From Strongylocentrotus droebachiensis (taxonomy: Eukaryota; Echinodermata; Echinoidea; Camarodonta; Strongylocentrotidae), in the NCBI GenBank assembly GCA_035222895.1, contig JAVYIG010002518.1, positions 1 through 64,000 on the forward strand: a stretch of DNA of 64,000 bases. Reading direction: 5' to 3'. Shown here piece by piece: positions 9,801 through 20,154 of the stretch. A model generated the notes under the pieces. The model worked only from the letters and a program-made list of their open reading frames with translations. It made no database searches and was not told the origin of the DNA. The translations under genes were made by a program, and so were the position numbers. How positions within the stretch are numbered: the stretch's first letter is position 1; every line of letters starts with the position of its first letter.

Positions 9801-12800
9801 TTTATGTTTTGCAATCAGATACTTCCAACAGCAAGACATTGTTTGTGAAGGGCATCTCGCATGATGCTACTGAAGGCTCCATTGCCGACTCTCTGGGTGC
9901 CTCTTCGGTCCGAATTCCTAGGGACAGGGAAACCAACGAGATAAAAGGGTAAGAAAAGCTCACCATTTACCTTTTAAGCAGGAGTATAAAGAATTTCTAA
10001 ACTTTTTTTGAGGGGTCTATTATACAATGTTGACATCCTTCAAATAAGGCATGCCTGTAGCTTCATAGACTACCTGCGTGTAAGACCGAAGGAAAGATGA
10101 ATGAGTCGGAACCACATGTACATGATTTTTGATATCTTGTGCTAACTAAGCTGGCCCAACATTCTTACATCTATGTCTTAGCATTGCATTTCTTTTTTAA
10201 AAGGTTGTTGAAATGTGGTAAATGTCTTGTTTGCGGAATGTTAACTATTTAAGAGTTGATAGAATATTGGATGCGTAACCAGACTGGATCACATGGTTTG
10301 TCGTTTGATTCCCAGTCCGGCACAAATGTTCTTTGGCAAGAGAGGAATCTACATTTGTCACTCTCCACCCAGGTGTTGTGAATGGGTACCTGAAAAGAAT
10401 TAACCCTGTGTGTGCCTTGAAAGCAGCAGGGCGAAGGCTGGGACAAAGCTGTCTTATACACAGAGTTTGGCCAACCCGATTCAAGTTAGGACAAAATATG
10501 GCGACTGCTGCTTTTTTGGAATAGCACAAAACAAGAGAATATATGCCTTGTTGCGACCCAGTGAAACCAATTTGGCAAACTCTGTATATAGATGGCTCTG
10601 GGCTGGGGTATAAAAAGATGTAGTGGTGCCTTGAGCATCTCCTGAGATGGATATGTGCGAAATGTAAATGTAGCTATTATAATAAGTAGTATTAATTTCA
10701 TAAAGTACATGTATTTGTTATATATTTCAGGTTTGCATATGCTGATTTTGAGGACCGCAGTGGAGCCCAGTCAGCTATTGATAGTTACCAGGGTAACGAT
10801 GGCATGTTCCTAGACTTCGCTAGGGAACGAACCAGCAGCCCTGGAGGCCGAGGTAATTTTTTTTTTGATTTTCCACTTGGGGCTCACAAATATTAACTTT
10901 TAACAACTTAATAATTCATGTCCTTGTCAGGTTTTTATAATTTCATGTATGAGAAAAATTTGTCCCGATTTATGTTTCTTGAAAATGTGAAATATTAGAG
11001 CTTACATCATTGATTTATCAAAGGTCCTAAATCAGCCAGTCCACGTATGTTCTTGAGTTACGGGGGGGGGGGGGGTGGGAAATATCCACCATTTGGTATA
11101 GTAGGGCAGTTTTATGTTCTGTCACTGAAATTAATTGAAGACATTCAAGTCAAGTCGTAAACATTCTTGGTTAACAAGATTTACCACAAAGAAGGGGTTG
11201 TGATATGATTCAAGCAGGGCTCTCGGGATAGTACGAGTGCTGTTAAGACTTCTCTGTGTAACAAAGACATACCGTATATTATTATAATTAATATCATTTT
11301 AATTATTATACATTATACAATACAGTGGTTTCTAACTAGACATGTACGTGTTTGTTACAGGTGGATTTGGTGGACGAGGCGGAGGACGTGGCTTCGGTGG
11401 TGGACGAGGCGGCGGTCGAGGGTTCGGTGGCCGAGGAGGAGGCGGTCGCGGGTTCGGTGGACGAGGAGGCGGTGGTCGTGGAGGAGGATTCGGCGGAGGA
11501 AGGGGACGAGGAGGTATGTCTTGAATTTTAATTTCACCATCTTGGGAACGGTATTTAGTGAGGACTTTGATGGATAAAAATTATCATCCCAATATATTCA
11601 AATTCAAACTTAATTGATTTCAATCCAAACAGATAGGATCATGTATGTATTTTGCAGAGCCAATGGGTGATCACACTATCATACCTGCCAACCACTCCGA
11701 TTTAGGCGGAGTTACTCCGCTTTTTTCATACCCACTCCGAATTCCGATTGCATGCCTCAAAACTCCGATTTTTTGTAATTTTAAAATATTTTTAAAACAA
11801 ACGACTGTTGCATAAGACTAAAGCATAACACAGCACTGATAACCAGATCACGCCTTACGGGGAAACGATAAACGTAAGTACTTTATATAGCGAATGTATA
11901 GCCTCCGCACACAGCGCTGCGTGTCGCACGCATTCACTCATTTGACTACACTGGATAGACACTTTCGCGCACATGGTCCGTCCGCCGCCATCTTGTTTAC
12001 CGGGTAATTCCAAAAACAACACTGCCGCTACGTATGCTACGTGCGTTCGTGCCTTTTGAGGGGAGCATGGGGGTAGATGATCGTGCGCATGGCGCCCGCA
12101 ATATAGTAGCGAAGACTTCGGTGATTCAGCGGGCGCATTGCAAGTGCAGTGCGGTATACGGTGTGTTGTTGTTCATGAACGCCGGGCCTAGCGGCCTGGG
12201 CTGTATGGTGTGTCTGTGGTACTGGTGAGTGTACGTGTGCGTGTGTAGAATACGAGCTCTGCCATTTGAGTGTGGATTCGAATTTGCCATTCGACGCTTG
12301 AACGAGGTGTTTTCTTCCTGAATATTATCATGGATTCACTCAAAGGAGCGAGTACCCGAGAAGGAGATCCTTTGACTGGAAACAGATTTTTAAAAACGTT
12401 TTTATGCACATCTTTATTTTGGACTTGAATATGGTAGGTTCGAAATGCAGTAAGAGTGATAGGGTGTTTGTGTACGTTTTGCGCGAAAATTATGCTGCGG
12501 TGTCTTGCGTTACGGAAAGACCCCCATTTGTTACGGACAAATATGGTAAATGTTGCTGACAGCCATCCTATAGGGTTGGCATCTCTGCCCCCCCCCCCCC
12601 CCAATCTACGGGCTACTACCCCCCCCCCCCCCCCAATCTACGGGCTACTACCCCAATCCTTCGGTGGTTCGCGACCTCGTAGTCCATCCAGAAAAATTTA
12701 CTCCTAATTTCTCTTGTCTCAGGTTGGCAGGTATGCACTATCATTTGAACCAGTGGACAGATTACCATCAAACTCAAGACATGTTTATGTATCTTGCAGA

Positions 12801-13756
12801 GCCTATGAACTAAATAGATTTTTGGGATCATGAGGTCAAAGGTCAATTTATTAATGAACTCATTATGTATGCCAAAATAGTTTGTGAACCCATGATCATT
12901 AAGAATCGATAGATGGATTACTGTCAAACTCCAGACGTATTTATCTTGCGGAGCCATGTATATACAAAATAGCTTGTAATCGCAATATTCTGAGAACCTG
13001 TTAATGGATTACAATTTACAATCGGACTTGAATATTAAATATTGCTACTGTTTTTGTTTGTAAAATCTCTGTTGCAGAGTTATCATTTTCGATCTAGTTA
13101 TGACATGTTTTGAAAGACATTGCATGGTGATGCAGGATTCCGGTATGGCTTACCATATAGCTTTACTCGGCCAGATTGCCATGCTAGATTAACCCCAGTC
13201 ACCTCGAACCATTGTCAAGCCTTCTTTTGTGGCCCAACACACTGATGTAGGTGGTACACTTAGTCCTTATAGTATTTATTAGGCCGTGTCTAGGAGAAAT
13301 GAACGGTGTTATGGTATTTCCTGAAACATGTGGTTCTGATTACTTCAATTTATTGACTTTGGTTATCTCCACATATGTGTGCTATGTTAACCTGCCATAG
13401 GATGCAGGATTGCAATCTAATTGGACACAGCTTTCCTTTTATGTCTTCCCATGAATTGATAAATGATATACTTCATAGGCAGAACTTTTGATAGAATGAA
13501 TATTTAAATTGTTATCACTCCGCTACAAAGTAGCCAGAGGTGGTGTTGGAGTTTCTGTGATATTTGAACATTTTGTAATGTGTTTCCTCCTACCTCTTTA
13601 CCACTAGGGAACCTACATTTCTTAATTGCCTCGTCCTCAATTTACAAACATTTCATTATCAACTTATTTCTTCTTACCTCAATTCCTCCAGGTTTCGAGA
13701 AGAAAGACGGGATCAAGGCTTTCCAGGGCAAGAAGAAGACATTCGGAGATGACTAG
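3832..13756 (+). CDS. NCL: Nucleolin (twelve coding exons found; first exon not placed)
   Basis: Nucleolin is an abundant nucleolar RNA-binding protein acting in rDNA transcription and pre-rRNA processing. Coding exons are 3832-3863, 4456-4501, 4940-5504, 5890-5985, 6478-6595, 7540-7697, 8523-8661, 9179-9390, 9819-9948, 10731-10852, 11361-11513 and 13692-13756 (TAG). Every junction is GT-AG, the phases agree, and the sum is 611 codons plus stop. Order counted from 3832: basic N-terminal part, six Ser/Glu/Asp tracts separated by Lys/Ala/Pro segments (about 27-230), RRM1 (about 249-320), RRM2 (about 349-421), a Gly/Arg stretch (about 425-450), RRM3 (about 461-533), a second Gly/Arg stretch (about 540-590) and a short tail ending KKKTFGDD. 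Vertebrate nucleolin has four RRMs; three are seen here. The start codon must lie upstream of 3832. The acidic, RRM and GAR order makes the call secure. Confidence 0.93.
4295..4380. mobile_element. pogo-like MITE in a nucleolin intron
   Basis: The inverted ends CAGTACAACCTGTCTGTAA and its right-end partner (AGCAGGTATGACTG) are flanked by TA. Related copies lie at 50729-50899 and 54499-54601. A CAGTCAAACCTGTC terminus with a TA target duplication is typical of non-autonomous pogo/Tc1-mariner elements. Confidence 0.6.
4940..5504 (+). CDS. NCL: Nucleolin acidic-domain exon
   Basis: This single 565-base exon encodes about 188 residues. Six runs of Ser/Glu/Asp (for example ESDDDSSEEESSEEEEV) alternate with Lys/Ala/Pro-rich linkers. 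In the family this region is phosphorylated by casein kinase 2 and binds histones and basic proteins; many S-x-x-E/D sites are visible. The minus-strand open frames here are antisense to this composition and are not genes. Confidence 0.9.
6478..7697 (+). CDS. NCL: Nucleolin RRM1 (two exons)
   Basis: RNP2 is IFIANV at the start. RNP1 (KFAYVDVA) is formed across the intron between 6595 and 7540. The domain ends near IRLERGR, followed by a linker (KMDKTPQRGGQ). RRM1 and RRM2 of nucleolin bind stem-loop pre-rRNA targets. The intron breaks the domain just before RNP1, as it does in the other two RRMs. Confidence 0.88.
7168..7260 (+). ncRNA. SNORD15: C/D-box snoRNA, U15/SNORD15 type, in a nucleolin intron
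   Basis: The C box ATGATGA is at 7173-7179 and the D box CTGA at 7253-7256. They are enclosed by the terminal stem GTTC/GAAC (7168-7171 with 7257-7260). Directly upstream of the D box is CGAGGCATTTG, complementary to the conserved 28S segment CAAATGCCTCG. The end GAGGCATTTGTCTGAGAA matches my memory of the 3' end of vertebrate U15, which guides 2'-O-methylation of an A in that segment. The position within the + strand intron 6596-7539 fits release by splicing and exonuclease trimming. Vertebrate U15 is longer and resides in RPS3, so the host would differ. Confidence 0.75.
7983..8126 (+). ncRNA. H/ACA-box snoRNA, copy 1, in a nucleolin intron
   Basis: Hairpin 1 has the outer stem CCTTC/GAAGG, an inner stem CATGC/GCATG and an apical GTAG/CTAC, leaving unpaired pocket strands on both sides. 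The hinge contains AGATGA, fitting the H box ANANNA. A second, weaker hairpin closes with GTCGG/CTGGC, and ACA lies at 8121-8123, three bases from the proposed end. H/ACA snoRNAs guide pseudouridylation and commonly sit in introns of ribosome-biogenesis genes, nucleolin included. The target was not determined. Confidence 0.75.
8317..8437. mobile_element. Small foldback element in a nucleolin intron
   Basis: Imperfect inverted ends of about 32 bp: GCATACAACTTACCATTG through TAACTTTGCC on the left, and GGCAAAGTTACCATCATTGG through TATATGC on the right. It has no coding content. Confidence 0.55.
8523..9390 (+). CDS. NCL: Nucleolin RRM2 and internal Gly/Arg stretch (two exons)
   Basis: RNP2 is LFAKGL and RNP1 is KGFAFIEF, the latter formed across the intron 8662-9178. 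The second exon then runs into about 25 residues of GGRGGGG-type repeats before the donor at 9391. This puts an RGG-like stretch between RRM2 and RRM3, which is not the usual nucleolin layout. Confidence 0.87.
8690..8870 (-). repeat. tRNA-derived SINE, minus orientation
   Basis: Read on the minus strand, the head is GAGGCACGATGGCTCAGTGG (box A-like TGGCTCAGTGG), then GGTTTGAAACC (box B-like) about 40 bases on. A body of the kind AGTCCCTCAGAGAGGA follows. A plus-strand relative is at 60495-60680 and a fragment at 53335-53412. It is too diverged and long to be a functional tRNA. Confidence 0.65.
9819..10852 (+). CDS. NCL: Nucleolin RRM3 (two exons)
   Basis: RNP2 is LFVKGI and RNP1 is KGFAYADF, formed across the intron 9949-10730. 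The domain ends near MFLDFARE and is followed by SSPGGR, leading into the terminal GAR exon. Confidence 0.88.
10029..10172 (+). ncRNA. H/ACA-box snoRNA, copy 2, in a later nucleolin intron
   Basis: This 144-base copy differs from the one at 7983-8126 at only three positions I can see, while the surrounding intron is unrelated. One change turns the inner-stem GCATG into GCGTG, converting a U-A pair to a U-G wobble and keeping the helix. The H box (AGATGA) and ACA (10167-10169) are unchanged. Duplication of intronic snoRNAs into another intron of the same host gene is well known. Confidence 0.75.
10255..10445 (+). repeat. tRNA-like SINE in a nucleolin intron
   Basis: A tRNA-like 3' half (ATTCCCAGTCCGGCAC) is followed by ATCTACATTTGTCACTCTCC and GAATGGGTACCTG. 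The same order of segments occurs at 59765-59960, showing a dispersed family. Confidence 0.5.
10930..11070. repeat. MITE family C fragment
   Basis: It shares TTTGTCCCGATTTATG, CTTGAAAATGTG, AAAGGTCCTAAATC and TTCTTGAGTTACG with copies at 15690-15870, 26650-27160, 43325-43540, 46300-46850 (interrupted), 52105-52345 and 63915-64000. A run of about 14 G interrupts this copy. Confidence 0.55.
11361..11513 (+). CDS. NCL: Nucleolin C-terminal GAR domain exon
   Basis: The exon encodes about 50 residues of GGFGGRGGGRGFGG-type repeats. In the family, GAR domains are methylated on arginine and bind RNA and ribosomal proteins. The last exon (13692-13756) adds FEKKDGIKAFQ and a lysine-rich tail. Confidence 0.88.
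11681..12734. mobile_element. Non-autonomous DNA transposon, hAT-like, in the last nucleolin intron
   Basis: The terminal inverted repeat is ATACCTGCCAACC (left) and GGTTGGCAGGTAT (right). The flanks are ACACTATC and GCACTATC, an 8-bp target duplication with one mismatch. The 1,054-bp interior contains a CpG-rich stretch (about 11,890-12,200) and a 31-bp duplication with poly-C runs (12,586-12,655), but no transposase frame. An 8-bp duplication suggests the hAT superfamily. A shorter relative is at 54640-54834. Confidence 0.65.
12750..12960. repeat. Degenerate tandem repeat in the last nucleolin intron
   Basis: Two to three diverged units carry GGATTAC, ATCAAACTC, AGAC and TATCTTGCAGAGCC in the same order, with a trace at 11653. 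The rest of this intron to 13691 is unremarkable. Confidence 0.35.
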
Positions 13757-14337
13757 AAGCTCTAATTCTCTATAAAAGACTTAAATATCATGATTCGAAG
13801 GATATGTTGTTACCTTCATAACCTTCAAGTGACATGCCAAACTGGACATTTCAGCAGGTCGAACATTAACCTTCGACATCATCATCGTTTCATCCCCTGC
13901 ATTGGCTGTTTGACCCTAAACATGTTTGTTCTCAGTATTGCCAAATGAGTTGCAAGTGTCGGGGGGTTTATGGTACTTTTTCCAGATTTCTAGGTTTCAA
14001 TTTGACATTTTTGCTTCAATTTGATCGGAAATGTTTGGACCAAGAAGGAGAGGGATTGTTAAATGGAATGTTGCAGAGAAGCTAGTTTTGATGTCTGCTC
14101 TCTTCGGGACACAAATATTTGATGAATAGGGGGAAAGACTTATAGTCATGTAACACATTATTGTGAAAGAACTCCACTATAGCTGCACTTAAAAAAGAGA
14201 GGTGGTTCTTGCACTTATTATCTTATTTGATTTTCTTAGTGTCTAAGAAATATATATATATGTATTCAAATTTCACAATGGGTAAATCAACTGCAGGTAC
14301 CTCCTCGAGTACAGAGGGATGCCCGTTTTCCGGCAGA

Positions 14338-16309
14338 AGACCTAGGCCCCTAGTAATTTCTAGAGAGGGGGGCACATTTCAGGCTTTTTGTATGAATAAT
14401 TTGAAAGACTTTTTCAGGCTCAATCGTGAAATTTCACTTGTAACCTGGAGTAATTATGTATTTCAATTTGACATTTTGAAAACTATTTTTGTGTATGTCA
14501 GTTGCATAATACATGTACATGTAAATATTTTCCTTGATATATGCTTTTCTTAATATGTATGCTGTATATATATAAATCACATCATGTAGCTCTTTTATTA
14601 CGTTTTACTTTATTTTCTCTTCAACAAAATGTCCGACATGCTGTATAGACCTTGAATTTTTAAGGATGTTAAACATTTTGTTTGTTTTATAGTTTGAAAA
14701 AAAGGGAGAGAAACGCGTTATAACGTAATTATTTTTAAATGAGTTTTATTATTGTCACTTGAGATTGAATAATATGTACAGTCATTTAATATGAAGAATG
14801 ATAAGTAAAAGGAATAAAACAATATTCAAACTGTATGATTTGATTGGACATACTTTTTATCTGCGAGTCAATATTTCACATAAATGAGAAAAAAATGGTT
14901 GGGTAACTTGGGTTTGATGACAAGTAAATAGAACAAAACAATGATGGAGGGAGAGAGAGAGAGCAAAGGAAAGAGATCCTTTTTTTTAAAGGAGATGTGA
15001 AGAGAGAAGAAATGTGTGTGAGGAGAGAGAGGATACAACAAGAAAAGGGAAAAATTACAGGAGTGACATGAATATACCACAGATTTTAACTTAAACAAGT
15101 TACAAAAAATAACATATTTCGAGATAAAAGTGTAATCTGTTCAATAATCGATACGTATCACACGTTTTGAGGAGTAGACTCGCAAAATTAGTAAAAGATT
15201 TTCCAAAGCATTGATAACAGTGAAGTTGCTATAGAAAGAGCGCCACCAACAGCATTAAGTATTTGACAATAATAACTTAATTGTAATCAACAATGTAACG
15301 GAATTCATACAAAAAGGTAGTTGGCATTGACTAATTTAACACATGTATTGGCAAAGATTTGAAGGTCCCAACTCGGAAATTTCTTTAGCAAACTACTCGC
15401 TATTTAGGCGAACAAAAGATATTTATCTCTCCTTTCGCTAAAAGAACTTATTCTCGTCAATCTGCACCCGAAAATGATTGAATAAAGTAAATACATAAAC
15501 TTGTATGAATACTTGATACATTTTATATAATGTTGCATACAGAGCATAAAAAGAGGGCAAGAGGAGAGCATGGAGATTGAACAAAAAAAATGAGAAGCAA
15601 TGCTTCACGACTGTACTTTCATCCGATTCGACTGAAGTCTTCTGACCCTTTTCTCTTACTTTTTGTACCATTTATTCAAAGTTCTGACATTTTTTAAGTA
15701 CATATATGTGAACAAATGATTTGTCCCGATTTATGATTCTTCAGAATGTGGCTTACATCTAAGTATTCAATAAAGGCCCTAATTCATCCACCTTTCGTTC
15801 TTGAGTTACGAAAAACGCATCAAAGTTTCAAGGAGTATGAATTATTCAATTGTTAACTGTAAATGAATTTCAGATTAGTACCACGGTCAACCAGTTCAAC
15901 TGGATAAGAGATCATTACCATGAAACACATTCTTTAATATTTATTTCATACTTTCAAAAACACAAGTCTCTATCCTCCACATTAATTTTACGTCATCTAT
16001 TTGTGAGATGGGGTTCACGTTGAGCAAAAGAATTATGAAATTTCAATGAGATCGGACAAAAAATAAGAAAGTTATGAATTTTTCAAAGTTGTAATCACTA
16101 TGCATAATTATGCACACTTCAAATTGGCTGAATCGGTAATGTCACTGTGACGTAGTGCCGGACAGCTTTCCCATTTGCTTCGACACACAAATAACTAAAA
16201 TGTCAATTGTTCATAAAATATGGCTCAGGACAGTCTTTTCTTTTTAGAGGACCTTCAAAAATATGCTTTCCATAATATATTTCAAGTAGTGCCCCAAAAG
16301 AGAAGGCAC
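14338..16309. repeat. Nucleolin 3' UTR/downstream segment, duplication copy 1
   Basis: From CCTAGGCCCCTAGTAATTTC onward this sequence is repeated, diverged, from about 20860. It includes the polyadenylation signal and a downstream block with TAAGAAAGTTATGAATTTTT and CACTTCAAATTGGCTGAATC. Copy 1 stops abruptly near 16309 and resumes near 20620, because about 4.3 kb of transposon sequence sits between. Confidence 0.7.
14813..14818 (+). terminator. NCL: Nucleolin polyadenylation signal
   Basis: AATAAA lies about 1.06 kb after the nucleolin stop codon, with no closer well-placed signal. The 3' UTR would be 13757 to about 14840. The signal and its surroundings are duplicated at about 21349. Confidence 0.55.
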
Positions 16310-16368
16310 TATACTACTAAATTTTCGCCTCCTACAATACCTTTTAAATTCAGACTTACTATATTATG

Positions 16369-16798
16369 CAGAAGCGGATCTAGAGGGGGGGTTGGGGGGG
16401 TTGCAACCCCCCCTTGGGCGGCCCCCCCCCCCCCCCAAAAAAAAGGGAAAAAAAAGAAGAAAAAAAAGAAAGAAAAAAGAACGCACGCTGGAGAGAAACC
16501 CTTTCAAGTGCAAATATTGTGAGAAGATATTCAACTCATCTGGTAACTTAACCAAACACATGATAACTCTGGATATAACTATGTATTAAACTGTTACTTG
16601 ATTTAAAAAGACGTTATCATGCACTGCTTTTTTTGGTCTCCATTGTGTTAATAGATGCCAGGAAAACATCACTTACGGGGTTCAAATAAACACCCCCAAA
16701 AAAATCGGTTCGGCGCTTCGCGGCTCGTGGACGATGCTCCGCATCGTCATTATTTTGGTCAAACCCCCCCCCTTAGCAAAAAGCTAGATCCGCCCCTG
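16369..16798. mobile_element. hAT-type MITE carrying a zinc-finger gene fragment
   Basis: The ends are CAGAAGCGGATCTAG and CTAGATCCGCCCCTG, flanked by a direct ATTATG. CAGNGGCGGATC termini with short target duplications are typical of hAT non-autonomous elements. Inside are long G and C runs and a piece of coding-like sequence (16478-16575). Confidence 0.72.
16478..16575 (+). pseudogene. C2H2 zinc-finger fragment inside the MITE
   Basis: The sequence encodes RTHAGEKPF and, one base out of frame, FKCKYCEKIFNSSGNLTKH. This is the linker plus the C-x2-C and first His of a Kruppel-type finger (consensus TGEKPFxCxxC). A single extra T at the GEKP/F junction separates the two frames. It is a fragment of a host zinc-finger gene, not an expressed finger. 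Confidence 0.7.
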
Positions 16799-16981
16799 AT
16801 TATGTTACTCAGTACGGGAGCCTATTCACATACAAGCTACACTCTAAAAAATCAAGTGCTAATTTTAGCACCTCAAGATTTGGAGGCAGCACCTGTAAGG
16901 GCACGCATAGGGACTGCCCAAATTGTGCTAAAGTAGCACTTGTACACGTGCTATAATTCAACACCAGTCCAAGTGCTACTT

Positions 16982-17581
16982 TAACCCTTACTGTACTGGG
17001 CTATTTTGAGCACCCTCTGACTGGGGGGGGGGGGGGGCCTGGGAGGCCACCCCCCCCCCCCCCCTATGATCTCGGCCGTCGATTGTCCGATGGACACGAA
17101 AATTTGCATGTTTGTTGATATTTACGTAAGGAACAAGATGGTATAATTAGTTTTTTCCGAATATGCAAATTTTTGTCGTTAGCCTAATTAATTATGCAAA
17201 ATGCGCTTATTTTATGCATTTTACAGAAAACGTGTCAAACTCCACTTTTTGAATGTTGAAACTCATTATTCATATAAAACTTCTTTTCTAACACAAACAA
17301 GTTATTTTAATGTAATTAATAAGGATATTTATGCAAATTTTGATGCGATTTTTAATTTTTTAATTTTTTTTTTATGACATGCGCATACTAATTGTTATGT
17401 AACGCCTTGCAGGTATATCCGATTTCGACGAAAATGGTATCAAAATGTGCGTAAGACTTGAGGGAAAGAAGTCATGAAACGACGATTCAAAATTCTAAGC
17501 GGTTGCGGCGCAATCTCCGAAAATGTCGAGGGGGGGGGGCCTCCCAGGCCCCCCCCCCCCCCCCAGTACAGTAAGGGTTAA
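16982..17581. mobile_element. TTAA-type MITE nested in the CACTA-like element
   Basis: TTAA is followed by CCCTTACTGTACTGG, and the right end is CCAGTACAGTAAGGG followed by TTAA. Next inward come G and C runs around GGCCTGGGAGGCC and its inverse. A TTAA duplication with CCC termini is the hallmark of piggyBac-type elements. There is no coding content. Confidence 0.72.
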
Positions 17582-18124
17582 ACACTTTAAGTGTAAGCCT
17601 TTTTACACTTCAGGTGCTATTATACGCATGCAGCTCGCAAAAACTACACTTCTAGTGCATTAAATAACCCCTTTGAGAGCCCCCAAAACAGCACTACTAG
17701 TGCTAAGACTTTTGCACCCAATATAGTGCTAAAGGACACACACAAACATCATGTATATATGAGTTTAAAAGACTCACTTCTTTATTGACAAAAACCATTG
17801 TAAAATCACAACATCCTTTCAAAAAGTAATACATGTATTTGTATCCAAGGGTAAAAACACAAAACTGTTTCATGCTTACTGATAAAACATTAAAGTTCAA
17901 CTCAGGTGCTCATCACTGGAAAGTCATCATAATGGATAAAATAACAGATCAAACATGATAAGCTGATACAACAACACTGCAGGGTTCCAGCAGTCTGTGT
18001 CTGAAGTTTTTACTGTTACATTGAGATTGCACATTTCTATGTCAATTACATGCAGTGGTAGTCTTGCTGCCATGTAGAATGTTGGAAATGGTATCATCAT
18101 GCACAAGGAGAATTATTAGGCAAT

Positions 18125-18425
18125 GAAAAGAATACCTTCTCAGATCCCTGCTCTCTTATAGCCGAGTGGCGACCTATTTCATTTGAATTTTAAATTACTT
18201 TGAAATTCTTTTGTGTGAAGCACTGCCTGAGCACCTGGAATATGCACACACATTCAATACACTTTCTTTGTACATAGTACACAATCTCCTTCCGATTTAC
18301 ATTCTCCAAAAAGATGAATACCTTCTCAGATCCCCGCTCTTTTATATAGCCGAGTGGCGACCTATCTCATTTGAATTTTAAATTACTTTGAAATTCTTTT
18401 GTGTGAAGCACTGCCTTAGCACTTG
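18125..18425. repeat. Direct duplication of about 100 bp
   Basis: The block starting AATACCTTCTCAGATCCC and running through GCGACCTAT and TTTTGTGTGAAGCACTGCCT occurs at about 18131 and again at about 18316, with only a few differences. Confidence 0.65.
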
Positions 18426-18452
18426 GAACGCTGGTGCGCCTGCGCATGGAGC

Positions 18453-20154
18453 CAGAGGCGGCGGACCCGGGGGGGGGGGGGCAGGGGGGGGGGCACAGTG
18501 CCCCCCCCCCCCACTTTTTCAAGTACCCCAAAAGTGCCCCTTTTTCCATGGGAAAGTGCCCATTTAACTTTGTAAGAAGCGCCCATTTTCACATAAAAAG
18601 TGGCCCTATTACTTTGATATGTGCCCCTGTTAATTTTTAAAAGTGCCCCCTCTCCTTTCCACCTCTGATATGTGCGCCTTTTATTTTGACACGTACCTCT
18701 TTTCCCAGACAAGTTCCCAGTTTCCTTTGCAATAAGTGTCTATTTTCCATTCTCATAAGTGCCCTTTTTAATCTCTAGTAAGTGCCTCTTTTCGGATACG
18801 AGAAGCGCCCCTTTTCACTTTTGTTAAGCGCCTCCTTCACCTCTGAAAATTGCCTTATTCAAATCTTAGAGGTGCCCCTTTTACTTTTAATAACTACCTC
18901 TTTTTAACTCGGATAAGCGTACCTTATATTTTCACATGTGTCCCCTTTCCTTTCTAATAAGTGCCCCTTTTCCTTATGATAAGTGCCCCCATTTAACAAA
19001 GAGCCCTTCGCCTTTTCATAAATGCCCCTTTTCACCTATGAAAATAGTCCTTTTTGATTCCCCTTCTCGTGCTCCTTTTCATGTCTGGTAAATGACCCTA
19101 TTCAATTCTGAGAGACAATCGTTTTATTTTGACAAGTGCCCCCTTTTCCTCCTGATAAGTGCTCTTTTCATCTCTAATAACACCCCCTTTTATTTTGACA
19201 CGTGCCCCTTTTTCTTCCTAATAAATGCTCTTTTTCCTTCATAATTTCCGCTTTTCATAAAAGCCCCCTTTCACCTCCAATAAATGCCCCTATCAAAATC
19301 TAATCGGTGCTCCTTTTCTTTCAACAAATGCACATTTCCCTTTATTATTAGTGCCCCTTTTTCATTCTCATAAGTGCCTCTTTCATATATGGTGTTTGCC
19401 CCTTTTCAGGTGCGATAAGTGCCCCTTTTCACTTTTTTATGAGGAACCTATCCCTTTTTCATAAATGCCCCATCAAAATCTGATGGTTGCCTCTTTTCCG
19501 TCGACAAATGCACAATTTCCATTCTCATAAGTGCCTTTTCAACCCTGGTAAGTGCCCCATTTTCACCTCTGATAATAACCCTTTGTACTTTGACACGTGC
19601 TCCTTTTATTTTCTAATAAGTGTCTTATCCCTTCGATAAGTGTCCCCCTTTCCTCTCAGTCATCATTAAACGTGCCCCTAATTTCAAGCGACTAAGAGCA
19701 ATATCACCCAAAGCTCGCACGCTACGCTCGCTCACATTTATAGATGTGATAATTATGTTACTTATCAAAGGTCTTTTCAGTTTGCTGTTATGAAAATGTG
19801 CTTATTTATAATCCGATGAGGATTGGTTTTTTCCTCTTTATAAGATGTAGTTTTCGCACTGTGACCTCACAAATCTTATATTTTTCCTCGCTCGCAAATG
19901 ATTTTTTTCGACCATTACACCCAACTGCAAGGTATGATGCTTTAAAACGCAATATTTTATACGATGTATAAAGAGAAACAAATATTGAAATCATCCCTGA
20001 TAATGTTATCAAATTTTAGGGGTATATACCAATGTCTAAAAACTGTTTATTTTCGCTTTGAGATTTCCCTTTGTAGGTGCCCTTTTTTCCTAGAAAGTGC
20101 CCTTTTTTGTTAGTGCCCCCCCCTCCTATTTTGGAAGTCGCTCCGCCGCCTCTG
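18453..20154. mobile_element. hAT-type element filled with a minisatellite
   Basis: The terminal repeats are CAGAGGCGGCGGA and TCCGCCGCCTCTG, flanked by a perfect 8-bp duplication CATGGAGC (18445-18452 and 20155-20162). About 1.2 kb of the interior (18520-19690) is a degenerate tandem repeat. No transposase frame is present, so it is non-autonomous. Confidence 0.85.
18520..19690 (+). repeat. Degenerate minisatellite, core AAGTGCCCCTTTT
   Basis: Several dozen units of roughly 25-30 bases repeat the pattern GATAAGTGCCCCTTTTC with substitutions and small indels. The same core reappears at the far end of the host element (20080-20110), so the array seems to have grown from the element's own subterminal sequence. 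Confidence 0.75.
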
